The position numbers were made by a program, and so were the translations under genes. The notes beneath the pieces were generated by a model, which made no database searches, was not told where the DNA came from, and saw only the letters and a program-made list of their open reading frames with translations. From Nitrospirota bacterium (lineage in GTDB: Bacteria > Nitrospirota > Nitrospiria > Nitrospirales > Nitrospiraceae): a stretch of DNA of 32,917 bases. The stretch is taken from the NCBI GenBank assembly GCA_018971525.1, contig JAGXAR010000043.1, forward strand, positions 1-32,917, in the 5' to 3' direction. Below, one piece after another: positions 1 through 7,101 of the stretch. The stretch's first letter is position 1, and the number at the start of each line of letters is the position of its first letter.

Positions 1-683
1 CGGCCCTGCTCGTCCGTCTTGGCAAAGTACGGATTGGTGACGGCCAAGCCCCAGCTCTCCATGTAGGCGTGGAAGCCGCATTGCATGACGAAGACCCGGC
101 GGCCCTTGCTGAGATTGACCAATTGCTTCGACGGCGGGCCCGCCATGTGTTTATGGTACATCCCGGCATCGCTGCGATCCTTCAAATTGCGCGGGTGTGC
201 CGGATTCATCGCCAGCGGCACGTTGAACAGCACGCGCGGACCCAAATGCGAGGTTTCATAGGCCTGAATGTCGTGCATGACGGGGTCCATGTTGACCACC
301 GTCACCGTTTGATCGTCCCGCACGACTGTCGTGAACGGGACGAAGAGGCAGTCCTTCGCTTCGATTTGCGGCACACTCCCTTCGACGAAGGGTTTCCCTT
401 TGTCGATGTTTTCGAGATAGACCACCACGTCGCGGAACTGTCCGGCCGGCCCGACCTGGAACGGCTGCAGGATGCGCCAGCCTCGCCCGTCAGAAATGCG
501 CCCGCAATAGAATTGGTCCGGCAACGTAGTGAGGTTATAGCCTTTCGGCTTGGGAACCTGGCCTTCGAGGGAGATGGTTCCACTGAGGTTACCGCCGTCC
601 GTCACGGTAATTTCCTCATACGACCAGGCCACTTCCCCGGCTCCAAAAAGCGCGGCGATCAGCGCAGCACATACGTATCTCAT
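1..683 (-). CDS. Exported cupredoxin-like / carboxypeptidase-regulatory-like protein (partial)
   Basis: The gene runs off the left edge, so only the first 227 residues are visible. The start at 683 follows a good AGAGGAG ribosome site. Residues 1-21 form a signal peptide, so the protein acts outside the cytoplasm. A beta-rich domain follows, with His137 (in DPVMHDIQ) and a CGFHAYM motif giving Cys202, His205 and Met208. This resembles a type-1 copper ligand set with a compressed C-x2-H-x2-M spacing. The following NPYFAKTDEQG stretch is typical of exported proteins with a cupredoxin or carboxypeptidase-regulatory fold that have a C-x-x-H-x-x-M motif. Copper binding and electron transfer are inferences. 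It lies downstream of the 2-oxoacid oxidoreductase-like genes on the same strand, 57 bases after the CODH-beta-family gene, and may be co-transcribed with them. Confidence 0.75.
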   Translation of the reverse strand, partial: MRYVCAALIAALFGAGEVAWSYEEITVTDGGNLSGTISLEGQVPKPKGYNLTTLPDQFYCGRISDGRGWRILQPFQVGPAGQFRDVVVYLENIDKGKPFVEGSVPQIEAKDCLFVPFTTVVRDDQTVTVVNMDPVMHDIQAYETSHLGPRVLFNVPLAMNPAHPRNLKDRSDAGMYHKHMAGPPSKQLVNLSKGRRVFVMQCGFHAYMESWGLAVTNPYFAKTDEQG

Positions 684-740
684 AGCGATCTCCTCTGGTT
701 CTATGAATATGTCCTAATGAGCGACAGACCGATACCAATT

Positions 741-1319
741 CTAGGAGGGTCTAGTCCGCTTCAACCGTTCAACGCAATCCATTATACGCTGAATCGTGGC
801 GGCTGTCAGGTCACGGATCGTGATGTGGGCCTCGTCATCGCCATTGAAGGTACAGAGCGCGATGGTGAAACAGTTGGTCCCGCCCCGGATGATTTTCAAC
901 GCGATATTGGACTGGTGACAATGGACGCCGACGAAGAGACAGACATCGATCTTGTTCTGCCAGATGGTCAGATTCGGATGGTTCGGGTTGATCTCCTTCT
1001 CCGGAACAATCTTCGGGTACTTCGGCCGGTAATCAGGCATCGGAATGAGCTTGGCCGGGATCGCCATGGACAATTCCTTGATGACCTTCGCCTCTTGCTT
1101 GGCCTGTTCATTCCAGGCCCACAGCACCAATGGTCCGGGGAAAATTGTGGGATTCTTGGCATTGAGGAGCCGCCGCGCGGCTTCGTCAATCGCCTGCTGC
1201 TCAGGAACGACCTTACCCAAGACAAGGCCTTCTCCCTTCGACGGCAGCACGACCCCCCGTGATGAAACGGGAGTGGCCAAATAGCCTTCCGAACCAACGG
1301 TCATTTCATGCTGACTCAT
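741..1319 (-). CDS. CODH-beta-subunit-family protein, copy 1 (2-oxoacid:ferredoxin oxidoreductase accessory)
   Basis: This 192-residue soluble protein is of the type that databases label 'carbon monoxide dehydrogenase beta subunit family'. From recall, such genes accompany multi-subunit pyruvate or 2-oxoglutarate:ferredoxin oxidoreductases in Nitrospira and Aquificales; a true CO dehydrogenase role is not indicated. Strong family signatures are KNPTIFPGP, LWAWN, PMPDYRPKYPKI, NPNHPNLTIW and a G-x-H-C-H motif that could bind metal. The start at 1319 has an AAGGAG ribosome site inside the end of the upstream gene. Its first bases overlap the gamma-alpha-like gene by 14, so the two are probably translationally coupled. 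A paralogue lies at 4276-4965. The exact biochemical function is unknown. Confidence 0.8.
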   Translation of the reverse strand: MSQHEMTVGSEGYLATPVSSRGVVLPSKGEGLVLGKVVPEQQAIDEAARRLLNAKNPTIFPGPLVLWAWNEQAKQEAKVIKELSMAIPAKLIPMPDYRPKYPKIVPEKEINPNHPNLTIWQNKIDVCLFVGVHCHQSNIALKIIRGGTNCFTIALCTFNGDDEAHITIRDLTAATIQRIMDCVERLKRTRPS

Positions 1320-2811
1320 CCTGAACTCCTTTCGATCTGTTGTCGTGTGTTGTTCCAAGGTCTTCCCTCATAAACAAGTCCATCGGCGTCAGAGCTGTTC
1401 CCTTATCTGGCATGACCACAGAGGGTCGAAACGAGCAGGCCTCCTCGATGCGATCCGCATGCGCCCTCGTCTGACCGGACTCCACCACCACCACGCGTTT
1501 TACGGTAGCCGCGAACGACTCCAACTGCGCTACCGGCAACGGCACCATCTGCTTGGGATACAAGGCGGCGATGCTCATGCCGAGATTCCGACACAGCGTC
1601 AGTGCGTCTCGAACGACACCTTGGGTCGTCCCCCAGGCGATGAATCCCACCTCCGCGTCGTCCTCCCCCTCACGCTCGGCCCACATGGCCGACGCCCCAT
1701 CTTCTTCAGCTCCTTCGAATCCGTCTGCGGCATCCACTTGTTTCCCGCTCATCGCCGCCGCCAATGCTCCGACTCCGACACTTTCGAGACGTGCCGTGAG
1801 GGCCTCTTCGACCACGACTCCCACCACACCGGCCCGGTGCGTCTCGATCAATCGATGTCCTACGACCAACAGTCGCAATGCGTCGACCGCGTCAGCCGCG
1901 ACAAGGATTCTGGGGTCGGAACAGCCAGTCAGCGAGGACAAGATTGAGACGTCATCTCCACGAAACAGCGCGAAGACTTTCCCCTGCGGGCCTCGATAGG
2001 CCTGGACGTCCGGAAACTGCGCGCTGTGCAGCACCGAGACCATCTTGTCGGCCATAGCGAGGTGCCGGGCTATCCACTGTGTCGGTGATCGTTCCAGCTC
2101 GCCAGCGCAGTCCGTTTCAAACTCGCAATGAGTCGCGGCAAGCCCGAGTTTCACGGCGTTCTCCGGGCCCAGTACGACGCGCGCCTCTCTTCGCGCGGCG
2201 AGCGGAAGGGAATGGATGTCATGTTTGACGAGCGAGCGGGAAGCAAACTGATACCCGCTCTCGAACAAACGGGATGCCGAGAGGGACTTCAGGCAGACCA
2301 TCCGGGCCTCCTCGGAGAAGCCGAGCAGATGGGCCAGCACTCCCATCGCCACAAACCCCTTCCCCCCTGTTTCCCGGCTGTACTGCGCGTTCAGCTCCCG
2401 GAGAGGAACCGGGTAGGCAATGATCCCGTCAGGCAGGTGAGGGTGAAGAGGCGACTGTTCGGGCGGCTCCCAGACAAGCACGCTGCCAGACGACAGACCG
2501 AATCGCCCGAATTCGGGAGGGTCCTGATCCAGATGCACGACCACATCGCATCCATGCCCCATCGAATAGAACGGGCGCGTCGCAATTCTGAAGCGCAGTA
2601 CCAAGTGACCTGAGCCGCCATTCAGCCTGCCGGTCTGAACCATCACCTGGCAACCGTGAAGGGTCAAGGCTTGGGCGACGGTCGCAAGTTCATCGATGAG
2701 ACCCGATGCACTTCTCCCGACGATCTTCACCGCCAGATCGAAGTCCTGATTGGGATGCGCGGGAAGCCATGCTGAAAACGGGGCCATATCGATCTGTTTC
2801 GTACTAGACAC
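1306..2811 (-). CDS. Divergent 2-oxoacid:acceptor oxidoreductase gamma-alpha fusion
   Basis: This 501-residue protein resembles the fused gamma and alpha subunits of pyruvate/2-oxoglutarate:ferredoxin oxidoreductases, which make acyl-CoA and reduced ferredoxin or the reverse. Residues about 24-190 match a gamma domain (VKIVGRSASG near the start, KGFVAMGVLAHLLGF near the end). Residues 215-225 (GPENAVKLGL) align with the start of an alpha subunit, but the usual tyrosine-proline-isoleucine-threonine-proline-serine block that should follow is absent. An acidic, Ala-rich linker (about 356-386) precedes a transketolase-C-like domain (IAWGTTQGVVRDAL, about 389-470). Fused homologues are usually near 560-640 residues, so this copy is short and divergent. 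A GTG start at 2811 overlaps the previous gene by 8 bases; the ATG at 2787 is an alternative. It could be a non-catalytic or scaffold subunit. Confidence 0.75.
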   Translation of the reverse strand: MSSTKQIDMAPFSAWLPAHPNQDFDLAVKIVGRSASGLIDELATVAQALTLHGCQVMVQTGRLNGGSGHLVLRFRIATRPFYSMGHGCDVVVHLDQDPPEFGRFGLSSGSVLVWEPPEQSPLHPHLPDGIIAYPVPLRELNAQYSRETGGKGFVAMGVLAHLLGFSEEARMVCLKSLSASRLFESGYQFASRSLVKHDIHSLPLAARREARVVLGPENAVKLGLAATHCEFETDCAGELERSPTQWIARHLAMADKMVSVLHSAQFPDVQAYRGPQGKVFALFRGDDVSILSSLTGCSDPRILVAADAVDALRLLVVGHRLIETHRAGVVGVVVEEALTARLESVGVGALAAAMSGKQVDAADGFEGAEEDGASAMWAEREGEDDAEVGFIAWGTTQGVVRDALTLCRNLGMSIAALYPKQMVPLPVAQLESFAATVKRVVVVESGQTRAHADRIEEACSFRPSVVMPDKGTALTPMDLFMREDLGTTHDNRSKGVQDESA

Positions 2812-3088
2812 GATACCTATTTCCCACCTCTAGGACCGCCGTCACCTTCGTCCACTGGACGGCATACCCGTTGAGGAACAGATGGTCATACACCGCAGCC
2901 AGGAAAGCGTGCCCATCGTGAGGCAAGACAAGACATCCCTCCCAGCTCTGGACTCCCCGTCGAAGCGTGGCGCGCAGACCAGCATGGCTCGTCGTGATCG
3001 ACCCTGCGACCGGATCGAACCAGACGATCGCGGTACAGCCTCTCGGGTACTGCACGACCAGGACGTCGGTCTCTCTCTTCGTGAGCAT
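2804..3088 (-). CDS. Hypothetical 94-residue protein in the oxidoreductase operon
   Basis: I do not recognise a family. The protein is soluble, 94 residues long, with no signal peptide or membrane span. It looks like one small alpha-beta domain: an N-terminal strand-rich part containing LVVQYPRGCTAIVWFD, then a central Gly/Arg region and a C-terminal strand segment. A GAGG ribosome site lies about 9 bases before the ATG at 3088. Its last codons overlap the GTG start of the gamma-alpha-like gene by 8 bases (GTGTCTAG), which supports it as a real, coupled gene. Its position suggests a role linked to the oxidoreductase-like complex, but nothing in the sequence shows what that is. Confidence 0.6.
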   Translation of the reverse strand: MLTKRETDVLVVQYPRGCTAIVWFDPVAGSITTSHAGLRATLRRGVQSWEGCLVLPHDGHAFLAAVYDHLFLNGYAVQWTKVTAVLEVGNRYRV

Positions 3089-3115
3089 GACGGTGGTTCC
3101 TCGATTACTTTTTCT

Positions 3116-3199
3116 TCATTTTTCGCACCGCGGTGTCTTCTTGGATGTCTTCGCTGCCGGCTTAGACCTCTTCACTGCTGCCTTACGCTTGGCTGCCAT
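3116..3199 (-). CDS. 27-residue Lys/Ala-rich basic micro-protein
   Basis: A short frame of 27 codons starts with ATG at 3199 behind a near-perfect AGGAGGAACTC ribosome site. Its product is dominated by lysine, alanine, arginine, threonine and serine (starting MAAKRKAAVKR), like the C-terminal tails of histone-H1-like bacterial DNA-binding proteins. It has no acidic residue until the last three residues. It lies 27 bases upstream of the 94-residue hypothetical gene and could belong to the same transcript. A role in binding DNA, RNA or polyphosphate is only an inference from composition. The strong Shine-Dalgarno is the main reason to call it a gene. Confidence 0.5.
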   Translation of the reverse strand: MAAKRKAAVKRSKPAAKTSKKTPRCEK

Positions 3200-3308
3200 G
3201 AGTTCCTCCTGTGTTGTGGTGATGGTGATCACCCCGTCCGCTCGCGGAGACCGACTTCGTGGCGCTCCGCCCTGGTCACTGGACGTACCTGGTTAGCGTC
3301 GGTCGGCG

Positions 3309-3596
3309 TCACCCTTCACCAACTCCCATCACCGAATCGTTTCGAAACGTGATGACCTCGATCCTTTCGGTTTCCAGCCATCCGGAATGCTCCGCAAGGG
3401 TCGCCACCACAAAATCGCCGGGACGAATTTCGTCGAGGTTCAGCCGCTCAAAGTCTTTCAAAATCCTGGCACCCACTCCCACGATGCACTCGGTGCGGCG
3501 CGCCCCCACTGGTGTCCTCGCGGTCAGCACCAGGCTGGGAGGAGATTTCGGTTGGTTCACGACCGATTCGACATGGCCCCAGATTGCCGACATCAT
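3309..3596 (-). CDS. Small 'IWGH' beta-barrel-like protein, copy 1
   Basis: This 95-residue protein belongs to the same small family as the gene at 3652-3924. Both begin with a short lead followed by IWGHxExV. They then alternate short strands and end with a pattern of the type LRxGDFVxVxxxxxxGxLxxxxIxV. That rhythm recalls the one-domain beta-barrels of DUF5666-like proteins, but the link is tentative. No signal peptide is visible. ATG at 3596 (or 3593) follows GAGGGG. The copies are in tandem, so this is an old local duplication. The two differ most in the middle third, which suggests different partners. Function unknown. Confidence 0.6.
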   Translation of the reverse strand: MMSAIWGHVESVVNQPKSPPSLVLTARTPVGARRTECIVGVGARILKDFERLNLDEIRPGDFVVATLAEHSGWLETERIEVITFRNDSVMGVGEG

Positions 3597-3651
3597 GACC
3601 CCTCTTTATCCAATGCTGACGAATGGTAAGACCGAATCGCCCGTGACCGGA

Positions 3652-3924
3652 CTAGCCGGCGACGGTCTGTTCCGGTCGAACGTAGATCGTGTCGGCATCC
3701 AGCCTTCCCTCCCTACCATGCCGATAGGACACTTCCACGAACTCGCCAGCCCGTAGACCCGACGCAGCAACCGGTTCGGTTCCTCTGGCGATGACCGTCT
3801 GTGCCCCAATGTTGGCGCGAACCCGTATGACGATTCCGCCAGGCAATGATGTCCTCACCTGGATATGCGGAGAACTCGCCGACAGTTCGTCTACGTTCTC
3901 AAGATGGCCCCAGATCGTGGGCAT
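3652..3924 (-). CDS. Small 'IWGH' beta-barrel-like protein, copy 2
   Basis: This 90-residue protein starts MPTIWGHLENV and is the tandem paralogue of the gene at 3309-3596. It contains Gly-rich turns (LPGGIVIRVRANIGA) and a C-terminal GEFVEVSYRHGREG block ending in an isoleucine-tyrosine-valine strand. A fold like a small beta-barrel or OB domain is plausible. The ATG at 3924 lies 8 bases after the stop of the mini-TPR gene at 3933-4223, behind a purine-rich GAGAGA. The same TPR-IWGH junction recurs at 6405-6414, where the IWGH gene is truncated. Function unknown; the fixed pairing with TPR mini-proteins suggests they work together. Confidence 0.65.
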   Translation of the reverse strand: MPTIWGHLENVDELSASSPHIQVRTSLPGGIVIRVRANIGAQTVIARGTEPVAASGLRAGEFVEVSYRHGREGRLDADTIYVRPEQTVAG

Positions 3925-3932
3925 GGTCTCTC

Positions 3933-4223
3933 TCACAGAGCGGACTGCAGGGGCCGCCCGGTTCGCTGCCGGCATCGAGCCACCCCTTCTCGAGCTTTCA
4001 GACTGTTGGGATCGCAGGCCAGGACCGCGTTCCAATTACACAGGGCCTCTTCCGGTTGCCCCAGCTTCTCCAACAACATCGCCAGTTCGCACCGTGCCAA
4101 GACATCGGTGGGACAAACCGCCAAGGCATCCTGAAGCAGACCGATTCGTGCGATCCATTCCTCGCTCGGCGCATGGCGCACGAGTGCTGGTGGTTCCACC
4201 GAGCGTCCAGCTTGTACCGCCAT
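3933..4223 (-). CDS. Mini-TPR protein, copy 1
   Basis: This 96-residue protein has about two tetratricopeptide-like repeats. The clearest is LARCELAMLLEKLGQPEEAL followed by a CDPNSLKAREGVARC helix pair. TPRs are protein-binding scaffolds, so an adaptor role is likely. ATG at 4223 is preferred because AGGAG lies 7 bases upstream; a GTG at 4259 would add 12 residues. It is followed 8 bases later by an IWGH gene and preceded by the second CODH-beta-family gene. A close relative lies at 6414-6701 and a more distant one at 11523-11858. It is cytoplasmic by the absence of a signal peptide. Confidence 0.65.
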   Translation of the reverse strand: MAVQAGRSVEPPALVRHAPSEEWIARIGLLQDALAVCPTDVLARCELAMLLEKLGQPEEALCNWNAVLACDPNSLKAREGVARCRQRTGRPLQSAL

Positions 4224-4275
4224 CCTCGTGCTCCTGTTCTGTTTGGTCTTCCTTCCCACGCCGAACTCGCAACCT

Positions 4276-4965
4276 TTACGCCGGCCGTGGATTCACTCGC
4301 TCAACCCCAAGGTTCGCGCGGACCTGTGTCCCAGTCAGCCGGACCGTTTTCCCGTCTTTCGGCATCTCGATGCCCAGTTCCTTCCGGACGGTTCGAAAGA
4401 TGTCAATAATGTGGTCCATCTGCTTCACATCGAGATCCTGCACGCTGAGCATCGCGTCTTCGTGAATGTCGTGGCAGAAGGCAACCGTGAGGCAGTTCGT
4501 TCCGGCCCGCACCATCCGCAACGCCAGGTTGGCGTAATGGCAGTGAATGCCGATGAACAGGGCCACTTCGATTTTGTTTCCCCAGATCGTCAGGTTCGGA
4601 TGGTTCGGGTTGAGGACCTCTTCCGGATCGATCTTGGGGTACTTGGGCCGATAGTCCGGCATCGGAATGATCATGACGTTCGGGATCTCCGCCGCGAGTT
4701 TTAACAACGCTTGCCCTTTCGCCATCCATTCCGGATTCCAAGCCCATAAATACAACGGCCCCGGGAAAATCGTCGGATTCTTCCGGGTAAACAGTTGCCT
4801 TGCGGACTCGGCGATGACCTCATCCTCCGGGGCGTGGTGACCGTACAACAGCCCGAATCCGGAATCGGGATGAGTGACACCAAGCTGCATCGCACATGGC
4901 GGATGGAATCCCGCCGGACCTACATCGATCAGACGTTCACGCTTTGCGCTATCCAATGGGCTCAT
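4276..4965 (-). CDS. CODH-beta-subunit-family protein, copy 2
   Basis: This 229-residue paralogue of the protein at 741-1319 shares the KNPTIFPGPL, LWAWN, PMPDYRPKYPKI, NPNHPNLTIW and G-x-H-C-H signatures. It has a longer C-terminal extension and a different N-terminus (HPPCAMQLGVTHPDSGFGLL). The ATG at 4965 overlaps the stop of the preceding two-CxxC gene as ATGA and is helped by AAGGAA. Two diverged copies in one cluster suggest two related subunits of one complex or two alternative complexes. Relatives, as I recall, accompany ferredoxin-dependent 2-oxoacid oxidoreductases. No catalytic residue can be assigned; the His-Cys-His motif is a metal-site candidate. Confidence 0.8.
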   Translation of the reverse strand: MSPLDSAKRERLIDVGPAGFHPPCAMQLGVTHPDSGFGLLYGHHAPEDEVIAESARQLFTRKNPTIFPGPLYLWAWNPEWMAKGQALLKLAAEIPNVMIIPMPDYRPKYPKIDPEEVLNPNHPNLTIWGNKIEVALFIGIHCHYANLALRMVRAGTNCLTVAFCHDIHEDAMLSVQDLDVKQMDHIIDIFRTVRKELGIEMPKDGKTVRLTGTQVRANLGVERVNPRPA

Positions 4966-5273
4966 GAGTCGTTCCTTTCTGCATTATGTGCTGTGCCCGC
5001 CGGGGAGAGCCGAACAGCAACACCCGGGTGACTTTTCCACATTGTGGACAGGAGGCCTATTTTTTTCCGTCGCGTATCCGGTGTCGTGACGCCTCGATCA
5101 CCGGTCAGCACGGAAGCAAGCTTTCGAAGCGAAATCAGTTTCTCGTGGCAGCAGGGACAGACCATGCCCCCTATCGGGGAATCGAATACCAGGACGGGTG
5201 ACGCTTTCCTGCATCGGGGGCATCGGACCGGCTTCGCATGTCGAGTGGTTTCATAAGATTCGTCGAGCGTCAT
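4962..5273 (-). CDS. Two-CxxC zinc-ribbon-like protein, copy 1
   Basis: This 103-residue protein carries CPRC at residues 18-21 and CPCC at 39-42, separated by a hydrophobic VLVFD strand. This is the pattern of a small zinc ribbon. The C-terminal 60 residues are basic and low in structure. ATG at 5273 with AGGA upstream is preferred over a GTG 24 bases earlier. It overlaps the CODH-beta-family gene (ATGA), implying coupling. Two shorter relatives with the same C-x2-C ... L-x-F-D ... C-x2-C plan occur at 11060-11248 and 11862-12041. The role is unknown; metal binding is inferred from the cysteines only. Confidence 0.65.
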   Translation of the reverse strand: MTLDESYETTRHAKPVRCPRCRKASPVLVFDSPIGGMVCPCCHEKLISLRKLASVLTGDRGVTTPDTRRKKIGLLSTMWKSHPGVAVRLSPAGTAHNAERNDS

Positions 5274-5289
5274 GGCGGTCCTATGCACC

Positions 5290-5913
5290 TTAACCACGAG
5301 AGGCCGGCTTCTTCCCCTTGGTCTTGTCGATCGCGCTTTGAATCTCCATGGAGAGGGCCGCGCCTTCCTCCTTCACCGATTTGGCTTGGGCCTCGGCCCC
5401 AAGATAGTCCTTCTTCTCGATGAGCTGATGTACGACACTGAGACTCCCCTCTAATCCCGCCACATCTTGCTTGATGACTTCCACCGCCGCTCTCTCTTTC
5501 CCGGTTGGCGTCTTCGCGATGAGTTCCTTGGCGGACGCCACAACTTGCTGGGCCTCTTTTTCCAGCGCTTCGGCTGCCGTCTTGGCCGCTTCTTTGCTTT
5601 GCGCCGCCTTTGCTGCGACAGACCCGCCAGCCTCGACGACCTTGATCAGCATCTTGTCCGCATCTGTGTAGGACCGGAAAATTGAGAGGGCCTTCTCCTG
5701 GTTCGCTAATTCGTCCTTCGCTAAGACGAACTGCTGTTCGAGAGCTGTGAAGTCCTCTTTCGCGTACTCGGTCGCACCGGCAGCCTTGGCAGCATCAACG
5801 GCTTTTTGTGCGGCTCCCAACTGCTCGGTGGGAGGCTGTGCACATCCGATCAAGAGAATGGTTGCCACACCAGCGATTCCAACAACAAACCTTTGTGAAA
5901 TCATCGCTCTCAT
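5290..5913 (-). CDS. DUF4398-like coiled-coil lipoprotein
   Basis: This 207-residue lipoprotein starts at ATG 5913 behind a GGGGGG-rich ribosome site. Residues 1-23 form a signal peptide ending in the lipobox LIGC. The next part (AQKAVDAAKAAGATEYAKEDF) fits the DUF4398 pattern of exported helical proteins. The remainder is rich in Ala, Glu, Lys and Gln and forms long amphipathic helices, probably a coiled coil, ending in a basic Lys-rich tail. It likely sits in the periplasm anchored to a membrane. It is 16 bases upstream of the two-CxxC gene and heads the visible operon. Members of this domain family are often envelope proteins of unknown function. Confidence 0.75.
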   Translation of the reverse strand: MRAMISQRFVVGIAGVATILLIGCAQPPTEQLGAAQKAVDAAKAAGATEYAKEDFTALEQQFVLAKDELANQEKALSIFRSYTDADKMLIKVVEAGGSVAAKAAQSKEAAKTAAEALEKEAQQVVASAKELIAKTPTGKERAAVEVIKQDVAGLEGSLSVVHQLIEKKDYLGAEAQAKSVKEEGAALSMEIQSAIDKTKGKKPASRG

Positions 5914-6372
5914 GATGACGCCCCCCATCTCCGATCGATTGGTCGGGACACAAATAGGGGTAGTGCATGGAAAGTGCCGCGGAACGAATGAGCGTCTCGA
6001 CGGACTTATGGTGATGAAAATCGGGAACTTAGGACATAAGCGTACGGAGCAAGGCAGATTACGCGGCAGCTGTCGGAGGTCCCTCTGCATTATTTGCAGA
6101 TCTATGCGCTTCGCAAGCGTGTGACAGCTGCAGTTCTTGCAGAAAAGAGGTGTGGTCGAGAGCCTGACGGACAATCAGGCGCTCCAACATGCGCAAGAAT
6201 TGCGAATGAACTTCCGAGAGAGACAGAAAGGGTCGCAGAGGAGGAACGGAGCAATTGGTTCCGAAAATGTATCCTTGATCTTGTACAGGCACCGCCCTTA
6301 CCGGCCTGATTTACCTCCGACATGGGACGGCGGTCTTGAGCTGGATCTGCCTGGGAACTGTAATACCGCTAG
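5914..6372. other. Intergenic region, no gene recognised
   Basis: About 460 bases between the lipoprotein gene and the truncated IWGH remnant. Both strands have only short frames with unnatural composition. It must hold the promoter for the leftward operon starting at 5913, but I cannot pick a convincing -35/-10 pair. Confidence 0.4.
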
Positions 6373-6405
6373 TTATTGTTTCGATGCTCCCCAGATCGTC
6401 TGCAT
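6373..6405 (-). pseudogene. Truncated IWGH gene remnant
   Basis: An ATG at 6405 encodes only MQTIWGASKQ before a TAA. The first five codons and the 8-base spacing from the upstream TPR stop match the junction at 3924-3933, where a full 90-residue IWGH protein follows. Similarity to the intact copy ends right after ATCTGGGG, so the downstream part was lost by deletion or rearrangement. Confidence 0.6.
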
Positions 6406-6413
6406 GAGTTTTC

Positions 6414-6701
6414 TCACCGAGCGGACTGCAGAGGTTGCCCGATTCGCTGCCGGCATCGAACCACCCCCGCTCGAGCTTTCAGACTGTCGGGATCGCAGAC
6501 CAGAACCGCGTTCCAATGACACAAGGCTTCCTCCGGTTGCCCCAGCTCTTCCAGCAGCGAGGCGAGCATACATCGTGTCCGGGTATCCATAGGACAGTCC
6601 GTCAACCGCACCTGCAGCAGAGTCCCCCACTTAATCCATGACGTGGCCGGCTCAGACCGGGTGGTCGGATTCGGCTGTGATGATGTGGCACCGATGTCCA
6701 T
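6414..6701 (-). CDS. Mini-TPR protein, copy 2
   Basis: This 95-residue protein is very similar in its second half to the gene at 3933-4223. They share LGQPEEALC-WNAVL-CDP-SLKAR, RCRQR and PLQSA, and DNA similarity is high over the last 200 or so bases. The N-terminal third is different. It probably retains two TPR-like helical pairs. The start at 6701 has only a weak AGGG near it and a GGAGGGG further upstream, so the start is uncertain. Its former partner, an IWGH gene, is reduced to ten codons. It may be a decaying duplicate; the intact frame suggests it could still be expressed. Confidence 0.5.
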   Translation of the reverse strand: MDIGATSSQPNPTTRSEPATSWIKWGTLLQVRLTDCPMDTRTRCMLASLLEELGQPEEALCHWNAVLVCDPDSLKARAGVVRCRQRIGQPLQSAR

Positions 6702-7101
6702 CGCCCTGTTCGCACCCCTCCGTTTTTTTGGCTTCTTCCTTCAAGATCCCTCCCCTCGCTCTCGTGTAGGTCATCCGATCTCGCATACGAGAACCAGTGC
6801 AGGGAGAATGCAGTGGATGGGCCAGTCAATATTGCTGAATGGGCTTGAATGAATTTGCGAGCTTACGGTGTTTCTGAAGATGGGCAAGACATCCCACGCT
6901 CTACTTGCTTATCGACTGCTGCAGGAATTGCGGATAGCGATTCCTCCCGGGGAAGCAGAGACTGTCACCCCTGCAGAATCTCAAATCATCCAACGCCCAT
7001 CAGCACAGGGACGAGTGCACAAATGCAAGAATCGAGAATCAGGCAGGGCAACGGGTCAGACGAGGGGGAATTCGCATCGAACAGACGAGCAGAGCGCGTA
7101 C
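6702..7101. other. Intergenic region, no gene recognised
   Basis: About 400 bases between the TPR copy and the response-regulator stop. Open frames exist on the plus strand near 6868-7203, but they run into the coding sequence of the regulator on the other strand and lack a ribosome site. No RNA gene or clear repeat was seen. Confidence 0.4.

Noticed and set aside
69-1262. Long open frame on the plus strand at the left end
   Set aside because: It opposes the clear minus-strand coding of the cupredoxin-like and CODH-beta-family genes and has no ribosome site or known motif.
741-4965. True carbon monoxide dehydrogenase
   Set aside because: Only the so-called beta-family proteins are present, with no catalytic subunit or metal-cluster motif of a CO dehydrogenase.
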